From NCBI RefSeq assembly GCF_001605725.1, contig NZ_CP011530.1, positions 4,340,001 to 4,404,000 of the forward strand: a stretch of DNA of 64,000 bases, given 5' to 3'. The notes under the pieces are model-generated. The model did not search any database, had not been told where the DNA came from, and was given only the letters and a program-made list of their open reading frames with translations. The DNA is from Mycobacteroides immunogenum (GTDB taxonomy: Bacteria > Actinomycetota > Actinomycetes > Mycobacteriales > Mycobacteriaceae). Below are positions 20,014-29,533 of the stretch, in pieces. Made by a program: the position numbers and the translations under genes. The first letter of the stretch is position 1; every line of letters starts with the position of its first letter.

Positions 20014-20553
20014 TCACTTACCTGTCTTTCCGACCTTGCGGCGGATCTGCTCACCCTCGTAGCGAATGCCCTTGCCCTTGTAGGGGTCCGGGCGACGCAG
20101 GCGGCGGATGTTGGCCGAGATCTGGCCAACCTTCTGCTTGTCGATTCCGCTGACCGAGAACTTGGTGGGGGTCTCGACCGCGAACGTGATGCCCTCGGGC
20201 GCTTCGATCAGCACCGGGTGGCTGTAACCAAGCGCGAACTCCAGGTTCGAGCCCTTGGCCACCACGCGGTAACCGACGCCGAAGATCTCCATCTTGGTGG
20301 TGTAACCCTGGGTCACACCGGTCACCAGGTTGGCGATCAGGGTGCGGGACAAGCCGTGCAGCGAGCGGTTGCGCCGCTCGTCGTCCGGACGGGTCACCAC
20401 GATGGCGCCATCGTCGTTGCGCGACACCGAGATCGGCTCGCTCACTATCAGCTCAAGGGTGCCCTTGGAGCCCTTCACGGAGATGTTCTGGCCGTCGATG
20501 TTGACGTCCACTCCGGCGGGAACCGGCACCGGCTGCTTACCAATACGCGACAT
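20014..20553 (-). CDS. rplF: 50S ribosomal protein L6
   Basis: A 179-residue L6: [17 protein letters not shown] start, the [14 protein letters not shown] strand, and the C-terminal rRNA-binding block [18 protein letters not shown]. Length and motifs are standard. It follows rpsH by 14 bases and sits at or within 4 bases of rplR, consistent with one transcript. Confidence 0.98.
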   Translation of the reverse strand: MSRIGKQPVPVPAGVDVNIDGQNISVKGSKGTLELIVSEPISVSRNDDGAIVVTRPDDERRNRSLHGLSRTLIANLVTGVTQGYTTKMEIFGVGYRVVAKGSNLEFALGYSHPVLIEAPEGITFAVETPTKFSVSGIDKQKVGQISANIRRLRRPDPYKGKGIRYEGEQIRRKVGKTGK

Positions 20554-20567
20554 GTTTTAGTCCTCCC

Positions 20568-20966
20568 CTACCAGACGTACGCGAGGACTTCGCCGCCCAC
20601 GCCCTGTCGGGCTGCCTGGCGGTCGGTGAGCAGGCCAGTGGACGTGGAGATGATCGCCACGCCGAGGCCACCGAGAACCTTGGGCAGATTGGTGGATTTT
20701 GCGTACACACGCAGACCGGGCTTCGACACGCGACGCAGACCGGCGATGCTGCGCTCACGGCTGGGGCCGTACTTGAGCGAGACAACCAGGTTCTTGCCCA
20801 CGCGGGCGTCCTCGGTGCGGTAATCGGTGATGTAGCCCTCGCGCTTGAGGATCTCGGCGATGTTGGCCTTGATCTTCGAGTGCGGAAGGGTCACCTCATC
20901 GTGGTATGCCGAATTGGCATTGCGCAGACGTGTCAGAAAGTCTGCGATCGGATCAGTCATGGTCAT
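20568..20966 (-). CDS. rpsH: 30S ribosomal protein S8
   Basis: A 132-residue S8 ([60 protein letters not shown] at the end), identical in length to the M. tuberculosis protein. In most bacteria it directly follows rpsN/rpsZ; here 6.9 kb of unrelated genes intervene. It heads its own block behind a promoter about 215 bases upstream. A start 12 bases further up (MDSV) is possible. Confidence 0.97.
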   Translation of the reverse strand: MTMTDPIADFLTRLRNANSAYHDEVTLPHSKIKANIAEILKREGYITDYRTEDARVGKNLVVSLKYGPSRERSIAGLRRVSKPGLRVYAKSTNLPKVLGGLGVAIISTSTGLLTDRQAARQGVGGEVLAYVW

Positions 20967-21084
20967 GACAGAGTCCATCAACCTTTCTCGCCGCGGTTCC
21001 CATGCAGCATGCTTGCACTGGTTCCCAAAAAAATGGGGCCTGGCACATCGCACGGTGGGCCTACTGCGAAGTGATCTTCCGTAT

Positions 21085-21102
21085 CTGACCGGGTTCGGTC
21101 AG
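21085..21102 (-). other. Hairpin in rpsH leader
   Basis: A perfect 7-bp stem, CTGACCG (21085-21091) and CGGTCAG (21096-21102), with a 4-base loop, lies in the long untranslated leader of the rpsH block. About 50 bases further downstream on the minus strand is a run of seven T (21027-21033). The two could belong to an attenuator-like leader, but this is not demonstrated. Confidence 0.4.
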
Positions 21103-21187
21103 GGGTCGTGCATCAGCAGTGCGATCAGATCAATCTGGAAGCACATACCGACCGGCCGTGGGCATGACAAGCCCAAGCAACCGGTCA

Positions 21188-21216
21188 AGTGTAGGTGACC
21201 TGGACGTACGGACCAA
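21188..21216 (-). promoter_or_regulatory. Candidate sigma-A promoter of the rpsH block
   Basis: On the minus strand, -35 TTGGTC (21211-21216) is separated by 17 bases from -10 TACACT (21188-21193). Transcription would begin near 21181, giving a leader of about 215 bases before rpsH. The position fits the need for a new promoter after separation of rpsH from rpsZ. Confidence 0.6.
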
Positions 21217-21233
21217 ATCGGCGAAGAACCGTC

Positions 21234-21725
21234 TCAACCCGTCGGCGTCAGCGTGAACGGCAGCCAGTAGGTGCCCGGACCATCACCCGGGCAGCCCGGT
21301 GCACCCACCGTGAACGTCCGCTCTCCTGAGAAGCTGCCGTCCCCGTTCGGGATCAGGAAATCGGACCTGGCCGCCATCACCGTGCCGCCCCCATCGCAGT
21401 GGAACGGATAGTTCGCCGACGATTCCCACCGATCACCGTCCCACCGGTAGTCGAACAGCGCGGGGGCATGGGGGTTGTCGGCCAGCTCGACCTCCCGCAG
21501 CCACCGCGCGACACATCCCTGGGCGGTGCAGGTGGTGGTGAAGCTGGCCGGCTGCGTCGACGGGTCCGAGGGATCCGGCCTGCCCTCAAATGTCTGCCGC
21601 GAATGATCCAGATAGGTGGCGTAGCTGCCGTACAGCGGAACCGGCTCGGGCCTGTCGGCCCGCGCGGCAACAGCACCGGTCAATGCCATGATCGCCGCCA
21701 GCACCAACGCGCCGCACCCGCGCAT
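21234..21725 (-). CDS. Small secreted protein, unknown function
   Basis: A 163-residue protein with a clear signal peptide (ALVLAAIMALTGAVA, cleavage near AARA-DRP). The mature part contains several Cys (TTTCTAQGC, FHCDGGG, APGC) compatible with disulfides, and aromatic motifs such as FDYRWDGDRW. It resembles small Cys-containing mycobacterial exported proteins of unknown function; no catalytic motif is seen. A 27-bp tandem duplication lies just upstream of its start. Confidence 0.75.
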   Translation of the reverse strand: MRGCGALVLAAIMALTGAVAARADRPEPVPLYGSYATYLDHSRQTFEGRPDPSDPSTQPASFTTTCTAQGCVARWLREVELADNPHAPALFDYRWDGDRWESSANYPFHCDGGGTVMAARSDFLIPNGDGSFSGERTFTVGAPGCPGDGPGTYWLPFTLTPTG

Positions 21726-21735
21726 ACGTCACTGA

Positions 21736-21789
21736 TAACACAGCCGGAGCACACCCGGACTCTAACACAGCCGGAGCACACCCGGACTC
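21736..21789. repeat. Perfect 27-bp tandem duplication
   Basis: Two identical head-to-tail copies of a 27-base unit (TAACACAGCCGGAGC... at 21736-21762 and 21763-21789). They lie between gdhA and the small secreted protein gene, 11 bases from the latter's start codon, so they span its probable promoter and leader. Confidence 0.95.
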
Positions 21790-21796
21790 GGAATTC

Positions 21797-23179
<1,383 letters not shown>

Positions 23180-23205
23180 CTAACGACCCGGCATCAGACC
23201 CGCAG

Positions 23206-23745
23206 CTAGGCAGCGGGAGCCGGCGCGGGAGCCAGCGCGTTGCCCTTGATGACGTAGAAGACGGTGCCCTGCTCGGTGTCGGCCTTGATCAGGCCTGGTC
23301 CGGCGCTCTCGGGATGGCCGTCGACCACGCCGACACGTGACAGCTTGGGGTTGGTGCCCACCGCGTGCCAGATGGCCCATTTGCCATCCTTCACGCGCGC
23401 GTCGACCTGGACCAGCAGATCATCACGCCCGTCCTGATCGATATCGAGCAACTCGACGGCAGCGCCGCCCAGCCAGCCCTTGAACGGCTCGGAGATCGTC
23501 TGCACAACCTTGCCGTCGGCGGTGCGCACCGTGATGGTGGTGGTGGCCCCTTCCGGCTGCGGCGTGCTGCTCTTCTCGAAGCGCAGGCCGAGCTGGTCGT
23601 TGGACTGCAGCACCTCGGGGTCAGCGCTGGCCACACCGGGAAGTGCCACCAGGGCCAGCGCCGCGAGCGCCGCTACGCCGGTTGCGCGCAACCGCGCCTT
23701 GCTGATTTCTCGTCGACCCTGCGAGATCTGCATCGGTGTGTCCAT
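23206..23745 (-). CDS. Secreted single FG-GAP-like domain protein
   Basis: A 179-residue exported protein. A signal peptide (VAALAALALVALPGVASA-DPE) is followed by one domain holding LLDIDQDGRDDLLVQV, the Asp-rich FG-GAP/VCBS-like loop, then DGKWAIWHAVG. The C-terminus is Ala-Pro rich (ALAPAPAPAA). The core resembles the module of the two lipoproteins at 14.8-17.2 kb, although it lacks their closing Cys-Trp block. Function unknown; an extracellular Ca-binding or adhesion role would be a guess. Confidence 0.72.
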   Translation of the reverse strand: MDTPMQISQGRREISKARLRATGVAALAALALVALPGVASADPEVLQSNDQLGLRFEKSSTPQPEGATTTITVRTADGKVVQTISEPFKGWLGGAAVELLDIDQDGRDDLLVQVDARVKDGKWAIWHAVGTNPKLSRVGVVDGHPESAGPGLIKADTEQGTVFYVIKGNALAPAPAPAA

Positions 23746-24144
23746 TCGTCAAGATTTGCTCAGACATGAATTCTTCGACACCCCCCGTCACCTAACGCTC
23801 CAGATCAGCGAGTTTGTCGAGCCACTGCCGGGTTATCAGCAATGCGGCATCACAAAGGTATACCAGCGGCACGGCTGCCGCTAACTCAGCGCACTGTTGT
23901 GCATCGCATAACAGTGCGCAGCCAACTCCAGCACAGACAACACCCCTGGAACTTTCCTGGCCGTGCGAGGTGCTCAAGTTGCTGAATAGATAGCAAAGTA
24001 TCTACACGCGGCGGCGCGCATCGTTGCGGGTCCGCGCAGGGCGCTACCGGACACCTCTGGCACAGCATTGAAGGTTGCTGGATGATAGCCACCCGGTGGG
24101 CCCGGCGAGACCCGGCGCGCTGCCCCCACGGGCGCCCGCCGACC
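23746..24144. other. Intergenic stretch with one strong inverted repeat
   Basis: About 400 bases with no supportable gene on either strand. It should contain the promoter of the secreted protein gene at 23206 (minus) and the 3' end of the acyltransferase transcript. The only clear structure is the inverted repeat at 23889-23919. Confidence 0.6.
23889..23919. repeat. 10-bp perfect inverted repeat
   Basis: GCGCACTGTT (23889-23898) and AACAGTGCGC (23910-23919) are perfect complements around an 11-base loop that itself contains TGC/GCA. There is no T-run, so it is a weak terminator candidate; an operator for the gene at 23206 is equally possible. Confidence 0.65.
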
Positions 24145-26169
24145 TCACGGGCGGGCGTGCTCAGCGATGAGGCGCGCGAATTCCGGCTGCAGCCGTTGAG
24201 ATTCGCCCACGGTGATGTGCCCACCGTCGCGCGCCACCCACCGCCAGCCGATATTGGTGCGACACATCTGCTCCGGGCACATCAACGGACCCAGCTCGGT
24301 GGTGGACACCCCGGGTAGGCCGTCGGCAGCCCGCTGTTCGGCTGCCGCGACAGGTTGTTGTTGACGCTGAATATCCGCCAGCGGCACCGATCGGCCACAG
24401 CGGCCCGACGGCGACATCCACACCTGATACCCCGGGCACTTGTACAGGTCCCAGTTCACGAAATGCGGCAGAGTGTGCACGACAAGGACCGGAACCCCGG
24501 CGGCAGCGAGCCTCTGCAGCACGGTCCGCAGACCCCGTTCCCACAATTCGGCCTTGCCCACGTCGTCGACGACCCACTCCCCGCTGCTGGGCTCGCGGAA
24601 TCTGACGTGTTGATCGGCCAGAAAGTAATCGCTCGACGCGGACGCGATCACCACCAGACCCGGACGCATCTCCTCTGCAAGGGCACGTGTCCAGCGCTGC
24701 ACGAAGTCGAGGCAGCCAGGCGGGGAAGGATCGAGAACCAGCGCGACGAAGGGGCAGGCGGCATTCGTCGCCAGAATCGCCGTCCGGTTTTGCTGCGTCG
24801 CGGCGGGGATGAGCGCCTCGGCGAACTGTCCGGCGTTCGAATCACCGACCAGAACCACCGACCGCGAGCCGACTTCTCCGCCCTGCGGCCATAGGCAACT
24901 CAGTCGGGTCTTTTCGTCGTCGGGCATGTTGCCAATGCAACCTTTGTCCACATCCCAGTGCGCGACCCGTTGCGCACGTGCATCGCGGATCTCCGGTGTG
25001 GCTATCTGGGCCGCACCGAAAGCCGCCGCCGAAACGAACACGGCCAATCCCACTGATGCCGCCACCAGTCGCGGTGCGCGCAGATCACCGAGCCGGCGTC
25101 CGGTACGAATCGGATCCTCGACATACCGCTTGGACAGCCAGGCGGGCAGCAGTGACAGCGCACCGGCAAGGGGCACCATCCACCAGCGATGCTGGACGCT
25201 CGCCAGAATGTTGACGAAGACAATCACCGGCCAATGCCAGAGGTACCAGCTGTAGGACAGATCACCGATCCATTGCATCGGCGGCGTCGAGAGCGCCCAG
25301 CCGACCGGCTGTCGTGTCGAGATGGATCCGGCGACGATCAACAATCCCGAACCCAGCACGGGGATGAGTGCGAGCAGGCCCGGGAAGGGGTCGGCCGCCG
25401 AGATCGCGAGCGCGCCCCAGGCGATACCGGCTGCCCCCAGTGCCGCCGTCGGGACCACCGCCCGCGGGCTCCAGCGCCGTATCCGATGCTCGCCCAGCGC
25501 GATCAGCGCACCCATGCCGAATTCCCATGCGCGCGTGGGCGAGCTGTAGAACGAGAAGGCCGCGTTGTGCGCATGGAATGGGAACCCGCCGCTCGCCGTG
25601 AGGTACATCGCGAGCAGGAACGACAGCAGGGACAGCACCAGCAGCAGCCAGAAGGTGACCGCTGGGCGGCTGGCCCGCCACCGCGCCGCGACGCACGCGG
25701 CCAGCACCATCACACCCGGAAAAATGAGATAGAACTGCTCTTCGACGGCCAGCGACCAGGTGTGCAGGAACGGGTTCATCGCCGCCGGCGCGGCGAAATA
25801 TCCCGAGGGCTCCAGAAAAAGCACGGCGTTAGAAACGAACAAGGCTGCGGCGGCAGCCGTCCGGGCCGCAACCTGCATTGAGCCCAATGGGCTTTGAATG
25901 ACGGCGGCCACCGGCAGCACGGCCACGATCAGCAGGGCAAGCGCGGGCAGTAGTCGTCGTACCCGGCGCGCGTAAAAGCGACGCAAATCGATGCGCCCCG
26001 CCCGCTCGGTCTCGCGTAGGAGCAACCGGGTGATGACAAATCCGGAGATGACGAAGAAGACATCGACGCCCACGAATCCACCGGAAACAGGTAAACCGCT
26101 GTGATAGGCGACAACAAGAAGGACGGCTACCGCACGTAAGCCCTGGATATCCCTCCGGCGGTCAATCAC
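24145..26169 (-). CDS. Acyltransferase-3/SGNH membrane O-acyltransferase
   Basis: A 674-residue protein. Residues 1-360 form the acyltransferase-3 integral membrane domain with about ten hydrophobic segments and hallmark motifs IQGLRAVAVLLVVAYH, VDVFFVISGFVIT and HTWSLAVEEQFYLIFP. Residues about 430-674 form a periplasmic SGNH-like domain with the Ser block VVLVGDSNAGQF and a C-terminal Asp-His pair in DGGHITVGES. Such fusions O-acylate cell-surface glycans, glycolipids or glycopeptidolipids; the acceptor is unknown. Start is GTG. Confidence 0.87.
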   Translation of the reverse strand: MIDRRRDIQGLRAVAVLLVVAYHSGLPVSGGFVGVDVFFVISGFVITRLLLRETERAGRIDLRRFYARRVRRLLPALALLIVAVLPVAAVIQSPLGSMQVAARTAAAAALFVSNAVLFLEPSGYFAAPAAMNPFLHTWSLAVEEQFYLIFPGVMVLAACVAARWRASRPAVTFWLLLVLSLLSFLLAMYLTASGGFPFHAHNAAFSFYSSPTRAWEFGMGALIALGEHRIRRWSPRAVVPTAALGAAGIAWGALAISAADPFPGLLALIPVLGSGLLIVAGSISTRQPVGWALSTPPMQWIGDLSYSWYLWHWPVIVFVNILASVQHRWWMVPLAGALSLLPAWLSKRYVEDPIRTGRRLGDLRAPRLVAASVGLAVFVSAAAFGAAQIATPEIRDARAQRVAHWDVDKGCIGNMPDDEKTRLSCLWPQGGEVGSRSVVLVGDSNAGQFAEALIPAATQQNRTAILATNAACPFVALVLDPSPPGCLDFVQRWTRALAEEMRPGLVVIASASSDYFLADQHVRFREPSSGEWVVDDVGKAELWERGLRTVLQRLAAAGVPVLVVHTLPHFVNWDLYKCPGYQVWMSPSGRCGRSVPLADIQRQQQPVAAAEQRAADGLPGVSTTELGPLMCPEQMCRTNIGWRWVARDGGHITVGESQRLQPEFARLIAEHARP

Positions 26170-26214
26170 CGGCCGAGTCTAGATGACGAGCGTTCCCAGA
26201 TTAATCTTGGCTAG

Positions 26215-27732
26215 CTACCGCCAGTAACCGCACTGATGATTGTCCGCGAAACCCTTCTCGGATGCGGGCGCCGGTGGCGCCAGACGCTGGAACGCTCCCC
26301 CGGGTACGTACTTGGGCCAGTCAGGCTGGCCTCCTACGTTGGGGTTTCCCGTCTTCACAAACTGAGTCCAGTACGCGATCATCTGCGCGGACAAGGCGGC
26401 GGATTCCCGATTCATGGGCTTGGACAGGTCGAACAGATACCCCAGTTCCGAGCCGTGCGAGGCGCCCAGCGGCAACGGCGCATCGCGATACTGCGCTTCC
26501 ACCGGGGCGGCGGGGTCGGCGAATTCGTAGGCATACACCGGCATCTTGCGGCCCAGCGCCTCGGCCATCGCGAACGTCGGACACGCGTAGCTGTTGTCGG
26601 TGTCGATGGCCGCGAGGGCGGCGAGCACATTGCCGCCAAAGGCCGGCAGCGGATACCGCCGTCCCAGCTCGGTTGCCCGGTCCCCGTACTTGCTTTCCAG
26701 TGCACTCTGATACTCGTCGACGCGGCTCGGCACCGGCTTACCCTGGTATTGCTGGGCCTCAAACACTGTGGCCTCGTTGGCATTACTGCCGATGAGAACG
26801 GGCACGGGAGACAGCGAGAAACCACTGGTGAAGGCATCGAGAGGCGGCGCGGGCAGCTCCGGGGTGCCCGTGACGGGGCTCACCGGCAGGCCAATGCCGG
26901 TGAACTGCGGGGAGTCACGCAGCGCGTCGACCGACAGCGCGCGCAAGCAATCCGCCAGGGTGGGACCGGCAGCACAACCAACCCCCGCGGCATAGGCCGT
27001 GCTATCGCGGACCGCCGAGGAGACGGCGGCCTGGGCCTGGCATGGGGCGCTCTCCATGATCGCGGACCGAAACAGACCGGTCGCCTTGGGCGACACCATC
27101 AGATCGCATACCGCTACCGCACCCGCCGATTGGCCGGCAATGGTCACCTGACCGGGATCGCCCCCGAATTCGGCAATGTTGTCTCGCACCCAGCGCAGTG
27201 CCGCTTCCTGATCTAGCAGTCCGTAGTTGCCGATCACGTCAGAGAGACCGTGGGCGGCCAAAAATCCCAGCGTGCCCAACCGGTAATTGAAGGTCACCAC
27301 CGCAATCCCGCCCTGGGCGGCCAGTTTGCGCGCGTCATAGCCGGCGCCGTTTCCCGCGATGAACGCACCACCATGTATCCACACCAGCACCGGCACCTTC
27401 CCCTCGGTGTGCCGGGGCATGGTCACGGTAAGCAGCAGACAGTCCTCGGTCTGCGGCAGATCGCTTTCGTGACCCGGTTGCGGGCATTCGACACCCGGGC
27501 CCGTCGCATCGCGGGTACCCGACCACGGTGCGACCGGACCGGGCTCGGTGAATCGCCGCGCGCCCACCGGCGGTGCCGCGTACGGAATTCCGGTGAACAC
27601 ACGGACCTCGTCATCGACATGCCCGCGCAGCGCACCCGCACGGGTATTGACGATCGCCGGATCCGCCGCCTGGGTGGGGCTGCACGAAACAACCGCCGTC
27701 AGAACAACCACCGCCGCCAACAGCAGCCGCAT
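26215..27732 (-). CDS. Type B carboxylesterase lipoprotein
   Basis: A 505-residue secreted alpha/beta hydrolase. The signal peptide ends in a lipobox-like VVSC (Cys near residue 17), predicting a lipid anchor. The oxyanion segment PVLVWIHGGAFIAGNG, the nucleophile GQSAGAVAV and the catalytic His in GASHGSELGYLF identify the carboxylesterase type B (PnbA/acetylcholinesterase-like) family; EDCLLLTV is the conserved second signature. ATG 27732 is favoured over an in-frame GTG one codon upstream. It lies 45 bases downstream of the acyltransferase start, on the same strand. Confidence 0.9.
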   Translation of the reverse strand: MRLLLAAVVVLTAVVSCSPTQAADPAIVNTRAGALRGHVDDEVRVFTGIPYAAPPVGARRFTEPGPVAPWSGTRDATGPGVECPQPGHESDLPQTEDCLLLTVTMPRHTEGKVPVLVWIHGGAFIAGNGAGYDARKLAAQGGIAVVTFNYRLGTLGFLAAHGLSDVIGNYGLLDQEAALRWVRDNIAEFGGDPGQVTIAGQSAGAVAVCDLMVSPKATGLFRSAIMESAPCQAQAAVSSAVRDSTAYAAGVGCAAGPTLADCLRALSVDALRDSPQFTGIGLPVSPVTGTPELPAPPLDAFTSGFSLSPVPVLIGSNANEATVFEAQQYQGKPVPSRVDEYQSALESKYGDRATELGRRYPLPAFGGNVLAALAAIDTDNSYACPTFAMAEALGRKMPVYAYEFADPAAPVEAQYRDAPLPLGASHGSELGYLFDLSKPMNRESAALSAQMIAYWTQFVKTGNPNVGGQPDWPKYVPGGAFQRLAPPAPASEKGFADNHQCGYWR

Positions 27733-27809
27733 CACGTTCCACTTCTCGGGCACGGGCGCAAGCGTAATGGCCCCGGGACCCCGCAGACGCAATCGAGCGC
27801 AGAGACGAC

Positions 27810-27843
27810 AATAGGCCGGGACAGCTGCCTGTCCCGGCCTATT
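27810..27843. terminator. 15-bp perfect hairpin after rpsZ
   Basis: AATAGGCCGGGACAG (27810-27824) pairs perfectly with CTGTCCCGGCCTATT (27829-27843) around a CTGC loop. It begins 10 bases after the rpsZ stop on the minus strand and ends in TATTGT. This is a strong stop for the rplN-rplX-rplE-rpsZ transcript and insulates the carboxylesterase gene. Confidence 0.88.
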
Positions 27844-27853
27844 GTTCAGTCGC

Positions 27854-28039
27854 TTACCAGCTGCTCTTGCGGATGCCTGGCAGCTCGCCCGCGTGTGCCA
27901 TCTCCCGCAGGCAGATTCGGCACAGGCCGAACTTGCGGAACACCGCATGCGGACGTCCACACCGGTTGCACCGGGTGTACGCGCGCACCGCGAACTTAGG
28001 CTTCTTGTTGGCCTTATTGACCAGCGCAGTCTTCGCCAT
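27854..28039 (-). CDS. rpsZ: 30S ribosomal protein S14 type Z (zinc-binding)
   Basis: A 61-residue S14 with four Cys in two CxxC pairs, RCNRCGRPH and LCRICLREM, that bind zinc, so it is the short C+ form. The start [20 protein letters not shown] is typical. The ATG directly abuts the rplE stop. Instead of rpsH, a strong terminator follows. A zinc-independent S14 paralog may exist elsewhere in the genome, as in other mycobacteria. Confidence 0.97.
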   Translation of the reverse strand: MAKTALVNKANKKPKFAVRAYTRCNRCGRPHAVFRKFGLCRICLREMAHAGELPGIRKSSW

Positions 28040-28630
28040 CTACTTCTTCGCTCCCTGCTCAAGTTCTTTGAAGGGGAAACCGAGTTGCCGCAGCAGCGCC
28101 CGCCCCTCGTCGTCGGTGGTCGCCGAGGTGACGACGGTGATGTCCATGCCCCGCGGGCGGTCGATGGAGTCCACGTCGATCTCGTGGAACATCGACTGCT
28201 CGGTGAGACCGAAGGTGTAGTTGCCCTTGCCGTCGAACTGCTTGGGCGACAGGCCGCGGAAGTCCCTGATACGCGGCAGCGCGATGGACACGAGGCGGTC
28301 CAGGAATTCCCACATGCGGTCGCCGCGCAGCGTGACGCGCGCGCCGATCGGCATGCCCTCACGCAGCTTGAACTGCGCGATGGACTTACGGGCCTTGCGG
28401 ATCTCCGGCTTCTGGCCGGTGATCAGGGCCAGGTCGGCGACGGCGCCGTTGATGAGCTTGGCGTCACGTGCTGCGTCGCCGACACCCATGTTGACGATGA
28501 CCTTCACCACGCCCGGGATCTGCATCACGTTGGCGTAGTTGAACTCGTCGTTCAGCGCGGTCTTGATCTCTTCGCGGTAGCGCGTCTTCAGACGCGGAGG
28601 CGTATTCACGGTGTTCTCGGTGGTGGTCAT
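28040..28630 (-). CDS. rplE: 50S ribosomal protein L5
   Basis: A 196-residue L5, the 5S rRNA-binding central-protuberance protein. Clear blocks are [39 protein letters not shown] and [21 protein letters not shown]. The N-terminus carries about ten extra Thr-rich residues before the core. Its ATG shares one base with the rplX stop (TGATG), and it ends directly at the rpsZ start. Confidence 0.98.
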   Translation of the reverse strand: MTTTENTVNTPPRLKTRYREEIKTALNDEFNYANVMQIPGVVKVIVNMGVGDAARDAKLINGAVADLALITGQKPEIRKARKSIAQFKLREGMPIGARVTLRGDRMWEFLDRLVSIALPRIRDFRGLSPKQFDGKGNYTFGLTEQSMFHEIDVDSIDRPRGMDITVVTSATTDDEGRALLRQLGFPFKELEQGAKK

Positions 28631-28947
28631 CAGATGTCCTTCCCGTTGCGGCGGGAGATACGGACCTTCTTGCCGGTCTCTTCGTCGATGCGGTAGCCAA
28701 TGCGGGTCGGCTTGCCGTCGGAGTCGATCACCATCACGTTCGAGACGTGGATGGCGGCCTCCTGCGTGACAATGCCGCCGGAGGATGCGCCGCGCTCATT
28801 TGCCGACTGGGGGGTGTGCTTCTTGATCCGGTTGACGCCCTCGACGAGGACCCGGTTGCGCTCGGGGTAGGCCGCGATGACCTTGCCCTTGGCGCCCTTG
28901 TCCTTACCGGCGATGACGAGAACGGTGTCGCCCTTGTGCACCTTCAT
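28630..28947 (-). CDS. rplX: 50S ribosomal protein L24
   Basis: A 105-residue L24: [20 protein letters not shown] is the KOW motif, followed by [20 protein letters not shown] and the [19 protein letters not shown] block. Assembly-initiator protein of the large subunit. It starts directly after the rplN TAA and overlaps the rplE start by one base. Confidence 0.98.
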   Translation of the reverse strand: MKVHKGDTVLVIAGKDKGAKGKVIAAYPERNRVLVEGVNRIKKHTPQSANERGASSGGIVTQEAAIHVSNVMVIDSDGKPTRIGYRIDEETGKKVRISRRNGKDI

Positions 28948-29316
28948 TTACAGCACCTCCGGGGCGAGCGAAACGATCTTCATGAACTTCTTGTCGCGCA
29001 GCTCGCGACCGACGGGCCCGAAGATACGGGTGCCACGCGGGTCGTTGTCGGCCTTGATGATGACGGCGGCGTTCTCATCGAACTTGATGTAGCTGCCATC
29101 CGGGCGGCGACGCTCTTTGACGGTACGGACTACGACGGCTTTAACTACGTCTCCACGCTTGACGGTGCCTCCGGGGACGGCGTCCTTGACGGTCGCCACA
29201 ATGATGTCCCCGATCCCGGCGTAGCGTCGCGACGAGCCACCGAGCACGCGGATGCACAAGATCTCCTTGGCACCGGTGTTGTCGGCGACCTTCAGCCGTG
29301 ACTCCTGCTGAATCAC
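28948..29316 (-). CDS. rplN: 50S ribosomal protein L14
   Basis: A 122-residue L14 ([54 protein letters not shown]). The GTG start has AGGAGAG with good spacing. It heads the second ribosomal block. In E. coli it follows rpsQ directly, but here cutinase, MFS and hydrolase genes intervene; M. tuberculosis also has an insert at this point. Confidence 0.98.
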   Translation of the reverse strand: MIQQESRLKVADNTGAKEILCIRVLGGSSRRYAGIGDIIVATVKDAVPGGTVKRGDVVKAVVVRTVKERRRPDGSYIKFDENAAVIIKADNDPRGTRIFGPVGRELRDKKFMKIVSLAPEVL

Positions 29317-29388
29317 TGGTCTCTCCTACGTGACCTGGAAGTGGATGTGTGGCGGATTCCGACCCGACACACGCGGTCATATTGCCTC

Positions 29389-29404
29389 CGGTGGCTAGCC
29401 ACCG
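29389..29404. other. Perfect palindrome in the rplN leader
   Basis: CGGTGGC-TA-GCCACCG is a 16-base palindrome lying between the candidate promoter and the rplN start. It can form a 7-bp hairpin in the leader RNA or serve as a dimeric protein site on DNA. Confidence 0.5.
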
Positions 29405-29418
29405 CAGACAACCGGCCC

Positions 29419-29448
29419 AGTGTAGGCGAACACGCAGGTGAAACCCAA
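29419..29448 (-). promoter_or_regulatory. Candidate sigma-A promoter of the rplN block
   Basis: On the minus strand, -35-like TTGGGT (29443-29448) is 18 bases from -10 TACACT (29419-29424). The same -10 hexamer is found in the rpsH promoter candidate. Expected transcription start near 29412, about 95 bases before rplN. Confidence 0.55.
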
Positions 29449-29533
29449 ATCGTCGCCACCCTCCCCGCCGACACGCCGCGTTGTGCGTCACCCACTCGCA
29501 CGATGCATCAGAAACCGTAGTTTCGGTGCCGGG

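Noticed and set aside
21736..21789. Possible CRISPR fragment
   Set aside because: Only two directly abutting copies without spacers and no cas genes; it is a simple tandem duplication.
27733..28362. Upstream extension of the carboxylesterase lipoprotein
   Set aside because: Overlaps rpsZ and rplE in another frame and crosses a strong terminator; the lipoprotein signal starts at 27732.
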